A stretch of 64,000 nt of DNA from Erythrobacter sp. (GCF_024305245.1 NZ_JAMWYX010000001.1:1-64000); one strand, 5' to 3'. Positions 44,420-54,198 are shown, numbered from the stretch's first letter. The notes: generated by a model from the sequence alone, not told the origin. A program made the numbers and translations.

Positions 44420-44781
44420 TCCGCCGCATCATCGCCGGAAGGGGGTAAACGCGCAGCAGCACTTTGACATTGCGCGCGCAGTCGGATTATTCTGGCCCGG
44501 CCCTGAAACGACGGCGCCCTGGGTAATTCTCCGGAGTGAGCGCCATTAAGGCTGCCCAGCGGTTGACCCCGCTGGCGAATCATCCTATGCGCGCGGCTCA
44601 TTCGACATGCTCGAACCAAGTTCGGCAGGCACAACGCCCGCGTGTGCCGACCGGACTTTTTGCCGTTTCCTAACCTGCTTGCGTGCAGATCGGAGTGGCA
44701 GACGGGCAAATCGATGAATGAGCGTTGAGATAGGGGGCTGGCCTCACGGCTGTCAAACCCCTGTGGAGCATGGAGAAATAA
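44420..44781 (+). promoter_or_regulatory. Promoter and leader of the alpha operon
   Basis: 362 bases without a gene. A promoter TTGACA (44464-44469), 18 bp, TATTCT (44488-44493) is the best sigma70 match near the ribosomal genes. About 130 bases on, a stem GGCACA/TGTGCC (44628-44648) is followed after 8 nt by TTTTT (44657-44661), a possible attenuator. In Escherichia coli S4 represses this operon from a leader pseudoknot; rpsD is not in this window. Confidence 0.55.
44464..44493 (+). promoter_or_regulatory. Sigma70-type promoter
   Basis: Perfect -35 TTGACA and -10 TATTCT with 18-bp spacing, about 290 bp before rpsM. Confidence 0.6.
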
Positions 44782-45150
44782 GTGGCTCGTATTGCCGGGG
44801 TAAATATCCCCACCAACAAGCGCGTGATTATCGCGCTCACCTATATTCACGGGATCGGTCGTTCGAAGGCTGTCCAGATCGCTGACAAGCTCGGCATTGC
44901 GCATTCCGCGCGTGTGCAGGACCTCACCGATGAGGAAGTGCTGCGGATTCGCGAGACGATCGACGCCGATTTCACCGTGGAAGGCGACCTGCGTCGTCAG
45001 ACCGCGATGAACATCAAGCGTCTGATGGACCTGCGCGCCTATCGCGGCCTGCGTCACCGTAACGGCCTGCCCGTTCGCGGCCAGCGCACCCACACCAATG
45101 CCCGTACCCGCAAGGGCAAGGCCAAGCCCATCGCGGGCAAGAAGAAGTAA
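44782..45150 (+). CDS. rpsM: 30S ribosomal protein S13
   Basis: 122 residues, GTG start. [29 protein letters not shown] and [27 protein letters not shown]. First gene of the alpha operon. Ribosome binding site GGAGAAATAA. Confidence 0.98.
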   Translation: MARIAGVNIPTNKRVIIALTYIHGIGRSKAVQIADKLGIAHSARVQDLTDEEVLRIRETIDADFTVEGDLRRQTAMNIKRLMDLRAYRGLRHRNGLPVRGQRTHTNARTRKGKAKPIAGKKK

Positions 45151-45200
45151 GCTGGCATCTGCCTGCTTTTTCCTTCTGACGAGCTAAAGGACATATTACG

Positions 45201-45590
45201 ATGGCACGCGAACCAGGCCGTATTCGGCGCCGTGACAAGAAGAACATCTCGAGCGGCGTTGCGCATATCAACGCCAGCTTCAACAACACCATGATCACCA
45301 TCACCGACGCGCAGGGCAATGCAATCAGCTGGTCCAGCGCCGGGGCGATGGGATTCAAGGGCAGCCGTAAATCGACTCCCTATGCCGCGCAGGTCGCCGC
45401 CGACGATGCCGGCAAGAAGGCAGCCGAGCACGGTGTGCGTACGCTCGAAGTCGAAGTGAAGGGCCCGGGTTCGGGCCGTGAAAGCGCGCTGCGCGGTCTC
45501 GCCGCAGTGGGCTTCAACATCACTTCGATCCGTGACGTGACGCCGATCCCGCACAACGGGGTCCGTCCGTCCAAGCGTCGCCGCGTCTGA
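45201..45590 (+). CDS. rpsK: 30S ribosomal protein S11
   Basis: 129 residues, standard. [27 protein letters not shown] and the C-terminal [14 protein letters not shown]. Confidence 0.98.
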   Translation: MAREPGRIRRRDKKNISSGVAHINASFNNTMITITDAQGNAISWSSAGAMGFKGSRKSTPYAAQVAADDAGKKAAEHGVRTLEVEVKGPGSGRESALRGLAAVGFNITSIRDVTPIPHNGVRPSKRRRV

Positions 45591-45714
45591 TCCGCCGGGG
45601 TGCGGCGGCCAGTCTGCCGCCGCCACCCGAACGGGTCAGGTGCCGCGCCGCTGCGCAGAGCATCCGGCCCGCCCAAGTTTGAACCGCCCGCCCAGGGCGA
45701 ATTAGGGGAAATCC

Positions 45715-46770
45715 ATGTCCGTCAACACGAAGAACTGGCAGGAACTCAAGAAACCCAACACCCTCGAAATCAAGGATGGCGGCGATCGTCAGCGCAAGGT
45801 GACTTTCGTTGCCGAACCGCTCGAACGCGGCTTCGGCCTGACGCTCGGCAACGCTCTGCGCCGGGTGCTGCTGTCCAGCCTGCAGGGTGCGGCGATCACC
45901 TCGATCAAGATCGAGAACGTGCTGCATGAATTCTCCTCGCTCGCGGGCGTGCGTGAAGACGTGACCGACATCGTCCTGAACGTGAAGCAGATCGCGCTGC
46001 GCATGGAAGGCGAAGGCCCCAAGCGTTTGCAGCTTTCGGCTACCGGCCCCGGTGCTGTCACAGCGGGCGATATTGCCGTTTCCGGCGATATCGAGGTGAT
46101 GAACAAGGATCTGGTGATCTGCCAGCTCGATGAAGGCGCGACGCTCAACATGGAGCTGACGGCTGACACCGGGAAGGGCTACTCGCCCGCCGTGCAGAAC
46201 CGTCCGATCGATGCGCCGATTGGCCTGATCCCGGTCGACTCACTCTATTCACCTGTCCGTCAGGTGAGCTACAAGGTCGAGAACGCCCGCGTCGGGCAGG
46301 AGCTCGATTACGACAAGCTCTCGCTGACCGTCGAAACCGATGGCACTGTCACCCCGGAAGATGCCGTGGCCTATGCCGCGCGTATCCTGCAGGACCAGCT
46401 GACGCTGTTCGTGCACTTCGAAGATGGTATTCCGCAGCCGCAAAGCGCGATGATCGGTCACGCCGTGCAGCCGGAAGAAAGCGACGCCAACCAGCTCAAC
46501 CGTTACCTTCTCAAGAAGGTGGACGAGCTGGAACTGTCGGTGCGTTCGGCCAACTGCCTCAAGAACGACAACATCATCTATATCGGCGATCTGGTCCAGA
46601 AGACCGAAGCCGAGATGCTGCGCACGCCGAACTTCGGCCGCAAGTCGCTCAACGAGATCAAGGAAGTGCTCTCGTCGATGGGCCTGCGTCTCGGCATGGA
46701 CATCCCCGGATGGCCGCCAGAGAACATCGAGGAAATGGCCAAGAAGCTCGAACAGGAACTGCTCGGCTGA
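45715..46770 (+). CDS. rpoA: DNA-directed RNA polymerase subunit alpha
   Basis: 351 residues. N-terminal dimerisation domain ([19 protein letters not shown]) and C-terminal UP-element binding domain ([38 protein letters not shown]). Slightly longer than the Escherichia coli protein (329). A 124-bp gap after rpsK has a hairpin-prone GC stretch but no gene. Confidence 0.98.
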   Translation: MSVNTKNWQELKKPNTLEIKDGGDRQRKVTFVAEPLERGFGLTLGNALRRVLLSSLQGAAITSIKIENVLHEFSSLAGVREDVTDIVLNVKQIALRMEGEGPKRLQLSATGPGAVTAGDIAVSGDIEVMNKDLVICQLDEGATLNMELTADTGKGYSPAVQNRPIDAPIGLIPVDSLYSPVRQVSYKVENARVGQELDYDKLSLTVETDGTVTPEDAVAYAARILQDQLTLFVHFEDGIPQPQSAMIGHAVQPEESDANQLNRYLLKKVDELELSVRSANCLKNDNIIYIGDLVQKTEAEMLRTPNFGRKSLNEIKEVLSSMGLRLGMDIPGWPPENIEEMAKKLEQELLG

Positions 46771-46889
46771 TGAATTCGTGAGCCCCTGCGCAAGCGGGGG
46801 CTTACAATTTGGGCGAAGGTGGCGGCCCACAATGGCCACCGGGATGGAGCTACCTTGCACGGGCTCCTTACGAACGAAGGAAGTATACA

Positions 46890-47309
46890 ATGCGTCATGG
46901 TATTTCGGGCCGCAAGCTGGGCCGCAAGTCTGGTCACCGCACCGCCCTGTTCCGCAACATGGCCGCCGCGCTGATCAAGCACGAGCAGATCAAGACCACG
47001 CTGCCGAAGGCGAAGGAACTGCGCCCCTACATCGAAAAGCTGATCACGCTGGCGAAGCGCGGCGGGCTGTCGAACCGTCGTCTCGCCATGAGCCGGTTGG
47101 GTGACGAAGCCCAGCTGAAGAAGCTGTTCGAGGTTCTGGGCGAGCGTTATTCGGATCGTGAAGGCGGCTATACCCGCGTGCTGCGCGCCGGTGTCCGCGC
47201 TGGCGATGCTGTGCAGATGGCGATCATCGAACTGGTCGAGCGCGATGAATCCGCTCGCGGCCAGGACTCCGGTCCGGTGCAGTCGGAAGACGAGTACGAA
47301 GACGCGTAA
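46890..47309 (+). CDS. rplQ: 50S ribosomal protein L17
   Basis: 139 residues. [24 protein letters not shown] start (ATG 46890, ribosome binding site GAAGG); acidic C-terminal tail. Last gene of the alpha operon, followed by a terminator. Confidence 0.97.
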   Translation: MRHGISGRKLGRKSGHRTALFRNMAAALIKHEQIKTTLPKAKELRPYIEKLITLAKRGGLSNRRLAMSRLGDEAQLKKLFEVLGERYSDREGGYTRVLRAGVRAGDAVQMAIIELVERDESARGQDSGPVQSEDEYEDA

Positions 47310-47329
47310 GGCGTTTCTTACAGGAATGA

Positions 47330-47366
47330 AAAGGGCCGGGGCGGGAACGCTTACCGGCCCTTTTCT
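47330..47366 (+). terminator. Terminator after rplQ
   Basis: Arms AAAAGGGCCGG (47330-47340) and CCGGCCCTTTT (47355-47365), then C and a T-run. Symmetrical, so it may work in both directions. Confidence 0.9.
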
Positions 47367-47395
47367 TTTGCGCGGCGCGGGCTACGCTGCGCGCC

Positions 47396-48823
47396 ATGAT
47401 CCGCACCGCCTTTGCAGCGACCGCGCTGCTCCTTGCCGCTCCCGCCGCATCGCCCGCCTTTGGCCAGAGCCAGCAGCAGGCGCTCGACGCCCGCTACGAC
47501 CGCGCGCTCGCGGCAGGATACAAGGCGCTGATGCTGTGCAGCGCGATTGCGATTGCCGAACGCAACGGCGGCGCCCGCACGGCTGAAAGCGTGGCGGCAT
47601 GGGAACTCACCGGCATTCAGGCCCCGCTCGATGCCATCGTCGGCGAATTGCCTTATGAGGTCGTCCGCCGCCCCACCGGCGAAGTTGCGCATGTCGCAGT
47701 GAGGTGGGCTGACGATAGCCCCGCGCGCATTGCGGCCTATTTCGGTCCGGATACGGGATGCTCCACCCTGCCGATTGGCGCGCCGGATAGCGGCAGCAAT
47801 ACCCGGCAACCGCTGCCCACCAGCGCCGAAACCACCGAAAAAGTGATCGCGTCCGGCGTCATTCCGCGCAGCGAAGGCGGCAAGGTGCCCCCGCCGCCGC
47901 CGCTCGCCAAGGTGCTGGGCGCAGCTGTTGCGGGCGAATATGGCGAAGGCACGCGCACTACAGCGGCATTGGTGCGGTTGAAGGGCGACGGCAACGGCCT
48001 TGTCGAACGGGCCAATTACACCCCCGGCTTCGATCCAAAGACCCCGCAACGCACCTGGTCGGTCGCCAAGAGCATCGCCGCCACGCTGGTCGGCGCGGCG
48101 GTGCATCAGGGCGAGGCGAGTGTCGATGATCCGGTCGGGCTGAATTACTGGCGCAGAGGCGGTGACAGCGATCCGCGCAATGCCATCACCATAGATCACG
48201 CGCTGCGCATGGCAACAGGACGTTATTCGGACACGCCCGGCAACCGCACCGATCCGCTCTATTTCGGCGGTTCGACGGTTGATGAAACCGCAACCGGGTG
48301 GCCCGTTCTCCACGCACCGGGCACGGTGTTCCGCTATGCCAACAATGATACGCTGATGGCGGTCAAGGCAATCGGCCAATGGCTCAACTTTTACCCCCCG
48401 CACGAATTCTTCGCCAAGCTGGGGATGGAGCACACCGTCGCCGAAACCGATATTCGCGGCGATTATATCCTGTCGTCGCAAGTGTGGAGCACCGCGGGCG
48501 ATCTTGCAAAGCTGGGCGAGCTTTACCTGAACGACGGCAAGCTCCCCTCGGGCGAGCGCATTCTGCCCGAAGGCTGGGTCCAATATGTCTCCACCCCCAG
48601 CGGACCGCAGCCCGACGGCCCGTTCGGTTATGGCGCGGGGTTCTGGCTGCTGAACAACTCCGAAGGGGTGCCGCCGGATACCTTCGCCGCGTTCGGCAAT
48701 CGCGGGCAATATGTCGTGATCGTGCCGTCGCGCAACGTGGTGATCGTGCGGCGCGGGGAGGATCCGGTGGGCAGCCGGTTCGACATCGCCGCTTTCACCC
48801 GCGACGTGTTGGCGGCGCTGTAG
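47396..48823 (+). CDS. Serine hydrolase of the beta-lactamase/class C family
   Basis: 475 residues with signal peptide (to AFGQ, about 24). An N-terminal segment of 150 residues has no family I can name, followed by the penicillin-recognition fold: SVAK (222-225, SxxK nucleophile) and YANN (from 314, YxN). A C-terminal HxG-like NRGQYVVIVPSRN region follows. Relatives include esterases, D-amino peptidases and 6-aminohexanoate-dimer hydrolase-like enzymes; true beta-lactamase activity is not implied. Directly downstream of the alpha operon but behind a terminator. Confidence 0.88.
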   Translation: MIRTAFAATALLLAAPAASPAFGQSQQQALDARYDRALAAGYKALMLCSAIAIAERNGGARTAESVAAWELTGIQAPLDAIVGELPYEVVRRPTGEVAHVAVRWADDSPARIAAYFGPDTGCSTLPIGAPDSGSNTRQPLPTSAETTEKVIASGVIPRSEGGKVPPPPPLAKVLGAAVAGEYGEGTRTTAALVRLKGDGNGLVERANYTPGFDPKTPQRTWSVAKSIAATLVGAAVHQGEASVDDPVGLNYWRRGGDSDPRNAITIDHALRMATGRYSDTPGNRTDPLYFGGSTVDETATGWPVLHAPGTVFRYANNDTLMAVKAIGQWLNFYPPHEFFAKLGMEHTVAETDIRGDYILSSQVWSTAGDLAKLGELYLNDGKLPSGERILPEGWVQYVSTPSGPQPDGPFGYGAGFWLLNNSEGVPPDTFAAFGNRGQYVVIVPSRNVVIVRRGEDPVGSRFDIAAFTRDVLAAL

Positions 48824-48965
48824 CGATAAGCGCTCCGTTCATCCCGAAGACACTTTAGATTAACAATTCCTGTCAGCGCAATTCAGCTTCACCTCAGTGC
48901 GAATCGTCCACCTTTGTCTCAACACCGGCGCTATCCCGCACTGGTGCGAAGCGAGGATGAGACCC

Positions 48966-49487
48966 ATGACGACCTTCAACACCAAATTCGGGCGGACCAC
49001 GCTCGGTACGCTCGCGGCCGGTGCGCTGGCCGTCGCCGCAACCCCTGCCATGGCTGACGACCACCGCGATCGCGGTATCGGCGCGGGCGAGATTATCGCC
49101 GGCGCGGTCGTGATCGGCGGCATTGCTGCGCTCGCCGGAGCCTTCGATGGCGATGACCGGTATCGGGGGGACCGCTGGGATCGCGGCGACCGGCGCGGCT
49201 ATGACCGTGGCTTTCGCGGCGGTACGCGCGGCGCGGTCGAGCGGTGCGTGCGCGCCGCCGAGAACCAGGCCCGGCGCTTCGGCGGTTACCGTTTTGCCGA
49301 TGTCACCGATATCCGCGATGTCGACCGCAAGCGCTTTGGCTTCCGCGTCGAAGGTCGTATTCAGGTCGAAGGCCAGCGTGGCTGGGGCGGCCGGGGGCGC
49401 GATTTCGATCGCGGACGGTTCACCTGCCGTCTTGACGGACGCGGCGCGCCGCTGATCGATTTCGACGGCATTCGCGGCCTGCGCTGA
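48966..49487 (+). CDS. Exported Arg/Gly/Asp-rich protein, paralogue of the 49650 gene
   Basis: 173 residues: signal peptide (to AMA, about 30), then a glycine/alanine hydrophobic stretch (EIIAGAVVIGGIAALAGAF), an RGDR-rich low-complexity linker and a C-terminal domain with VERCVRAAENQARR and FTCRLDGRGAPLIDFDG (one Cys pair). ATG 48966 has GAGGATGAGA upstream. The next gene repeats this design. Function unknown, envelope location inferred. Confidence 0.8.
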   Translation: MTTFNTKFGRTTLGTLAAGALAVAATPAMADDHRDRGIGAGEIIAGAVVIGGIAALAGAFDGDDRYRGDRWDRGDRRGYDRGFRGGTRGAVERCVRAAENQARRFGGYRFADVTDIRDVDRKRFGFRVEGRIQVEGQRGWGGRGRDFDRGRFTCRLDGRGAPLIDFDGIRGLR

Positions 49488-49649
49488 TCCTGCGCCCAGC
49501 TTAACAATAACGGCCCCGCTGCTCCTTACCGGGCGGCGGGGTATCGCTATCTACGCGGCGCGGTTCATTGCAGCGCAAGCCTTGCACGGTTAAGCTCGCT
49601 AACATCGGGGCGTTTGGTGGGCGCTCGCCTAATTGAGGAGGGAGCATCA

Positions 49650-50552
49650 ATGGCTCTGCGTATCCCTGCGTTCGCCTTGGCGGGCGCGTTAGCTGTAACC
49701 ACCGCCCTTTCACCCGCGCCTGCGCGCGCTGCGGATTTGCCCGCCATGCCTGCGTCGGCGAGCAGTTTTGCCGGCGCGTTCGATCACAGCCGGTTCGATC
49801 CTTCTGCCGCCACTGCCGATTGGCGCTGCCGTGGCTGGCGCTGTGGCCGACGAGGATGGGGCCGTCGGGGCTGGGGTGGAGGCTGGCGCCGTAACCGGGT
49901 CGATGCCGGAGACGTGCTGATCGGCGCAGCCATTCTGGGCGGCGTGATCGCCATCGCCAATTCCAACAATCGCCGCGAACGTGATCGCGATGTCGTGGTG
50001 ATCGAGCGCGACCGCGACTTCCGTGATCCTGACCGCCGATATGACGATCGCCGGGTCGATCGGCGCAGCACAGGGTCTTCGGGCCTCGACAATGCGGTCG
50101 ACCAGTGCCTTGCCCGGATCGAACGCGATGTGCGCGTCGAAGGCGTCGACAATGTCGAGCGCACCGGACGTGGTTGGCTGGTCAGCGGCTCGCTGTTCAA
50201 CGGATCGCCGTTCCAGTGCCGGATCGGCAATGACGGGCGCATCGACGACATCGATTTCGGCGGCGGCTTCTCCGGCGTTTCCGGAAGCGGGGCGGATGAT
50301 GGCAGTTGGGGAGCGGCTCCGGCTAACACCTATGCGATTGCCGATGATGTTCCCGCTGATGGGCAATTGAGCGATACGCGCTATGCCGATGCGCGCCTGG
50401 CAATGGGCGGAATGGCGCAGCCTCAGGCTGCCGCTCCGCAGAGCTTCGCGGCTGCTCCGGCGCAGTCACCCGTGACAGATCGGATGCCGGCCTATCCCGG
50501 TGGGCCGATTCCGGGCGAGGAAATCCCCGAAACCATCGACGGGGATCTGTAG
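49650..50552 (+). CDS. Exported Arg/Gly/Asp-rich protein, paralogue of the 48966 gene
   Basis: 300 residues: signal peptide (to ARAA), a Trp/Arg/Gly segment ([20 protein letters not shown]), the glycine-zipper-like VLIGAAILGGVIAIANS, an RDRD-rich linker, then DNAVDQCLARIERDVR and FQCRIGNDGRIDDIDFGG matching the paralogue. A C-terminal Pro/Ala-rich tail is added. Strong ribosome binding site GAGGAGGGAG before ATG 49650. Confidence 0.82.
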   Translation: MALRIPAFALAGALAVTTALSPAPARAADLPAMPASASSFAGAFDHSRFDPSAATADWRCRGWRCGRRGWGRRGWGGGWRRNRVDAGDVLIGAAILGGVIAIANSNNRRERDRDVVVIERDRDFRDPDRRYDDRRVDRRSTGSSGLDNAVDQCLARIERDVRVEGVDNVERTGRGWLVSGSLFNGSPFQCRIGNDGRIDDIDFGGGFSGVSGSGADDGSWGAAPANTYAIADDVPADGQLSDTRYADARLAMGGMAQPQAAAPQSFAAAPAQSPVTDRMPAYPGGPIPGEEIPETIDGDL

Positions 50553-50570
50553 ACGCTTGGCGGGGAGGGC

Positions 50571-51212
50571 TTATCGGCCCTCTCTGCCGCCATAACTCGG
50601 CAGGCCCAATTCCCAACGGATCGCAGCAGAGCGCAGCGCAAAGCCGCAGGCGAACCCCGCGGCCCAAGCCCATTCCTTGTGGATCCCCAGCAGCGGCGCG
50701 GCCAGCATTCCGGCAACCGTCAGCACAGCGGTGAGCGCGGCAGGCGTGACGTAAAGCTCGGGGCTCATGATGATCGAAGGGCGGCCCGCCACCACATCGC
50801 GGATAATTCCGCCCACGGTGCCGGTGATGACGCCCATCAGCGCGGCAGGCACCGGCGGCACGCCGTAGGCCAGCGCCTTTGCGCTGCCCAGCACCGCATA
50901 GGCCGCCAGACCGGCGCCATCGGCATAGGCAATCCCTTTGCCCTCCCACAGCCTGACCGGAGTGAACCACGCGATCAGCGCCGTGGCGAGGCACACCGCC
51001 GCTACCCAACGGTCGCCGATCCAGAACACCGGCGCACCGATCAGCAGATCGCGGACAGTGCCGCCGCCCACACCCGTCACCAGCGCGAAGAACGCCATGG
51101 TGACGAAGGTCTGATGCAGCCGCGCCGCCAGCACCGCGCCGGATAGGGCGAACACGGCAATCCCGGCGAGATCGAGCCAGTCGAGGATCGGAGTGAGAAC
51201 GGTCGGGGTCAT
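50571..51212 (-). CDS. TRIC/YicG family membrane protein (UPF0126)
   Basis: 213 residues, seven predicted helices in two internal repeats, each with a glycine motif: VTGVGGGTVRDLL (first) and ITGTVGGIIRDVVAG (second). This GGGxxRD pattern defines bacterial trimeric intracellular cation channel homologues. ATG 51212 overlaps the PepSY gene stop in ATGA, so the two are coupled. Confidence 0.92.
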   Translation of the reverse strand: MTPTVLTPILDWLDLAGIAVFALSGAVLAARLHQTFVTMAFFALVTGVGGGTVRDLLIGAPVFWIGDRWVAAVCLATALIAWFTPVRLWEGKGIAYADGAGLAAYAVLGSAKALAYGVPPVPAALMGVITGTVGGIIRDVVAGRPSIIMSPELYVTPAALTAVLTVAGMLAAPLLGIHKEWAWAAGFACGFALRSAAIRWELGLPSYGGREGR

Positions 51213-51922
51213 GCGGCGGGCAGCATGGCAGGGCGCGCACGGCGGCGGCGGAACATCAGGACGCAGCCGATCAGCGCGCCCGCCAACGACAGGGCGGCGA
51301 ACAGGATCAGCAGCGGGTGGCTGGTATCCTCGCGTTCGGAAAGATCCATGATGTGCAGCCCCCAGGCAAGATCGAACGCTCGCCACCAGCGGGTGCGCAC
51401 CGCCTCGACTTCTCCGGTGTCGCGACCGACATAGACGCGGGTGCCATCGTCCAGCGCGACTTGCCACACCGCGAGCGGGCGGCGGAAATCGAACGGCGTC
51501 CGGTCGGCAGCAAACAGAGTGACGGCGGCAACATTGCCTCCGCCGACGATCCGGTCCGCCACCAGCGCCCGCGCGGCGGCGGCGTCGAGCGCGGGCAGCG
51601 GCGCTCCCGTGGCGAAATCGACCCGGCGCACTGTGCCGTCCATGCCGGTGAGGATCGCCACCGCGCGGCCTTGCTGCATGGCGACGCGCATCTCCTTCAG
51701 ATCCGCTTCGGGCGCGGCAAGCGTGCTGCCGGGCAGCACCAGCGGCGTAGTCGGGATGTCGCGCCGCAGATGATCGCCGCGCACTTCCTCGATCGGGCGC
51801 GAGACCATCAACAGCCCCGTCGCCAGCCACATGACAATCGGCACGCCGACCAGCCAGCCGAGCCAGATGTGCCATTTGGCAAGGGTGAGCATGGAGGGTT
51901 TGCGGGCCATAATCCGCGCCAT
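51209..51922 (-). CDS. PepSY-associated membrane protein
   Basis: 237 residues: N-terminal helix (KWHIWLGWLVGVPIVMWLATGLLM), periplasmic PepSY-like region with DFATGAPLPALDAAAARALVADRI and VYVGRDTGEVEAVRTRWWRAFDLAWGLHIMD, then a second helix and basic tail. This is the core arrangement of PepSY-TM proteins often linked to iron or heme. Start ATG 51922; ATG 51910 is also possible. Confidence 0.87.
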   Translation of the reverse strand: MARIMARKPSMLTLAKWHIWLGWLVGVPIVMWLATGLLMVSRPIEEVRGDHLRRDIPTTPLVLPGSTLAAPEADLKEMRVAMQQGRAVAILTGMDGTVRRVDFATGAPLPALDAAAARALVADRIVGGGNVAAVTLFAADRTPFDFRRPLAVWQVALDDGTRVYVGRDTGEVEAVRTRWWRAFDLAWGLHIMDLSEREDTSHPLLILFAALSLAGALIGCVLMFRRRRARPAMLPAA

Positions 51923-51934
51923 GGCGAAGCCGCG

Positions 51935-53305
51935 TCAGCCGTGCAAGATGTTCCCGATAGCCTCGGCGGCGGCGATGCAATCCAGATCGCTCCAGCGCGG
52001 CCCGATCACCTGCATGCCGCAGGGCAGCTGCGCACCCAGATAGGTGCCGCTGCCGATCGGCAGGACGGTGGAGGGCAAGCCCGGAAAGGTCGCCAACCCC
52101 GACCATGTCAGGGCGTTGCCGCCCGGTTCCTCTGCGCCGTTGATAGTGAGCTTGCCCTTGAACACGGCCTCATCGCGGTGCGGGACGGCCAGGACCGGCG
52201 CGGGCGGGGCGAGGACGAAGTCGTAGGTTTCGAACAACGCCTCCCACTGCGCCATGCAGGCGGCCTGCGCATCGAGCAAATCGAACCAATCGGTTGCGCT
52301 TGCCCGCTTGCCATCGGGGGCAGGTGCGCCGCGCGCCATCACCACGTTCATCATCTTGAGATAGTGGCGATATTGCCGCGTCTGATCGGGCAGGCAATCG
52401 CTTGTCCGGTCGATCCGCACCCCGGCGCTGGCGAGCGCCGCGATGGCGGCCTCGGTCGGCTCCATCACGCTGGCGTCGACCGGCGCGCCCGGCAATTGCG
52501 TGATCGCCAGCAGGCGGCAGTCCTGCAATGGCTTGGCACGGCGGCGCAGCGGCACGTCCGCGCCGACTTCGGTCAGTACCGCCAGATCGGCGGCATTGCG
52601 GGCGATTGGCCCGGCGATGCTGAGCGGGCTGTCATGCGCGGCGATGAACCCCTTGGCGCGCGACATGGCGGGGAAATCGTGGCCCTGCTTGGAAATCAGC
52701 CCCCAGGTGGTCTTGTGTCCCCAAACCCCGCAGAAATGTGCCGGCACGCGCACCGATCCGCCGATGTCGGTGCCGAAGTCGCACGGCACCATCCCGCTTG
52801 CCACCGCAGCCGCGCTGCCGCCGGATGACCCGCCGGGTGAACGGTCGGGGTTAAGCGGGTTGGAGGTGCGGCCATAGACCGGGTTGAAGCTCTGCCAGTC
52901 GGTAAGGTCGACAGGAACGTTGGTCTTGCCGATGATCACCGCGCCCGCCGCCTTCAGCCGCCGCACCAGCACCGCATCGCGCTTTGCGATCTGGTTGCGG
53001 TAGGCAGTGTGTCCGAAGGTGGTGGGCAGGCCTGCGACGTCGAAGCTTTCCTTGATCGTCATCGGCACGCCGAACAATGGCTGATTGGCCCCCGAGTCCT
53101 TCGGCGGCCCGGCAGCGTCCATCGCCTTGGCCGCTTCATAGGCGCGTTCAAAGTCGGGAACGGCCAGCGCATCGACGCTGGAATCGAGCTTCTCGATCCG
53201 AACGATTGCCGCATCGACCGTTTCGGCAACGCTGCGCCGCCCTTCGCGAATGGCGGCGGCTGTGGCGAGCGCGCCCGGTTTATCGGTTAGCTGCGGGTAA
53301 GACAT
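51935..53305 (-). CDS. Amidase (amidase signature family)
   Basis: 456 residues. Ser-cisSer-Lys triad visible: Lys85 (MTIKES), Ser160 (in GGSSGGSAAA) and Ser184 (GTDIGGSVRVPA). Full-length for the GatA/FAAH-like family. GatA is unlikely: no gatB or gatC nearby, and the GatA-typical C-terminal region differs. Probably a general aliphatic or aryl amidase; substrate unknown. Ends 12 bp before the PepSY gene start. Confidence 0.92.
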   Translation of the reverse strand: MSYPQLTDKPGALATAAAIREGRRSVAETVDAAIVRIEKLDSSVDALAVPDFERAYEAAKAMDAAGPPKDSGANQPLFGVPMTIKESFDVAGLPTTFGHTAYRNQIAKRDAVLVRRLKAAGAVIIGKTNVPVDLTDWQSFNPVYGRTSNPLNPDRSPGGSSGGSAAAVASGMVPCDFGTDIGGSVRVPAHFCGVWGHKTTWGLISKQGHDFPAMSRAKGFIAAHDSPLSIAGPIARNAADLAVLTEVGADVPLRRRAKPLQDCRLLAITQLPGAPVDASVMEPTEAAIAALASAGVRIDRTSDCLPDQTRQYRHYLKMMNVVMARGAPAPDGKRASATDWFDLLDAQAACMAQWEALFETYDFVLAPPAPVLAVPHRDEAVFKGKLTINGAEEPGGNALTWSGLATFPGLPSTVLPIGSGTYLGAQLPCGMQVIGPRWSDLDCIAAAEAIGNILHG

Positions 53306-53364
53306 GCGATGATCCCCTCTCCGGCACGGGGTCTAGCTGCTGATGGAGGGACGAGAAAGCGGTA

Positions 53365-54198
53365 CTATGCCGCCTTTCCAGACAATTCTGGCGTCCTTCG
53401 CGCAGATGCGCCGAGTGCCAGTCCGAAACCGAGTATCGGCGATGCGCCGTAGCCGATCAGCGGGTAAGGGAAGGGGGCGATGACCGCCATCGCAACAAGG
53501 CCAAGCAACAGCGCCGCCAAGCCGTGAAATTCGGTGCGCCGGGTCCGCGGATCGACCGACAGAAACCACAAGGGCACAAGACAGAGCAGCGTTGCCAGCG
53601 CCGCAGCCTGGATCAGCGATCGCTCGGCCACCTGTACCAGCACATTTTCGGTGAAGATCTGCGGTTCGAGCGTGCCGTCGCCGACGTTCAGAACCGCAAG
53701 GGCCAGTCCCGCAGCGGCGATCAGCGCGTGGAGAGCGCTGCGGTGCAACCATGCCAGAACCGTGCTGGCTGCGGCCAGTCCGAGCAGCGCAGCTGCGTCC
53801 GTTTGCAAGGCCAGCGCCGCTGCAGCGAGAGCGAAAATGGCGGGGCCGAGCTTCGGCTCGCGCGCGGCCAGAACCGCCAGCAACGGAAGCAGCAATGCCC
53901 CTGAATGCAGCATCACCGGACCTGCCGGAATCCACCGCGCAACGCCGCCAACCTCCGGGCCGAACAGCAGCGGAGCGAACAGGCCAAGCGTGGCAATTGC
54001 CGCAACCATCAGGCGCAACCTGCGGCTTGCAGGCAATCGCCCCAGCCAAATCCAGACGAGCGCCAAGGTCAGCGCGCCCGCATTGATCAGCAGCAGGCGC
54101 GCGGGCGCATCATAGGCGTAGAGGTAACAAAGCCCGCCCGCAGACGGGAGCAACAGCGGCAGGGTGAGGCGGAGCCGGTCGACGGAGCGCGATTCCAC
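53365..54198 (-). CDS. Divergent SEDS (FtsW/RodA)-like membrane protein
   Basis: 277 residues, eight or nine predicted membrane helices. Three segments align by eye with the SEDS glycosyltransferase family in order: GGVARWIPAGP (84-94), LQTDAAAL (131-138, like QPDxGTA), TENVLVQVAER (183-193, like TDFIFAVIAEE), and FPYPLIGYGAS (243-253, like LPFISYGGS). It is about 100 residues shorter than FtsW/RodA and the position of the catalytic Asp reads Glu184. So it is probably a degenerate or repurposed SEDS paralogue (inference). Lies 13 bp after lpdA stop, in the same direction. Confidence 0.6.
   Translation of the reverse strand: MESRSVDRLRLTLPLLLPSAGGLCYLYAYDAPARLLLINAGALTLALVWIWLGRLPASRRLRLMVAAIATLGLFAPLLFGPEVGGVARWIPAGPVMLHSGALLLPLLAVLAAREPKLGPAIFALAAAALALQTDAAALLGLAAASTVLAWLHRSALHALIAAAGLALAVLNVGDGTLEPQIFTENVLVQVAERSLIQAAALATLLCLVPLWFLSVDPRTRRTEFHGLAALLLGLVAMAVIAPFPYPLIGYGASPILGFGLALGASARRTPELSGKAA

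Noticed and set aside
47396..48823. Class C beta-lactamase
   Set aside because: SxxK and YxN are present, but the long N-terminal region and overall layout fit the wider serine hydrolase family; resistance cannot be inferred.
51935..53305. GatA subunit of the amidotransferase
   Set aside because: Amidase signature is shared, but gatB and gatC are not adjacent and the C-terminal region is not GatA-like.
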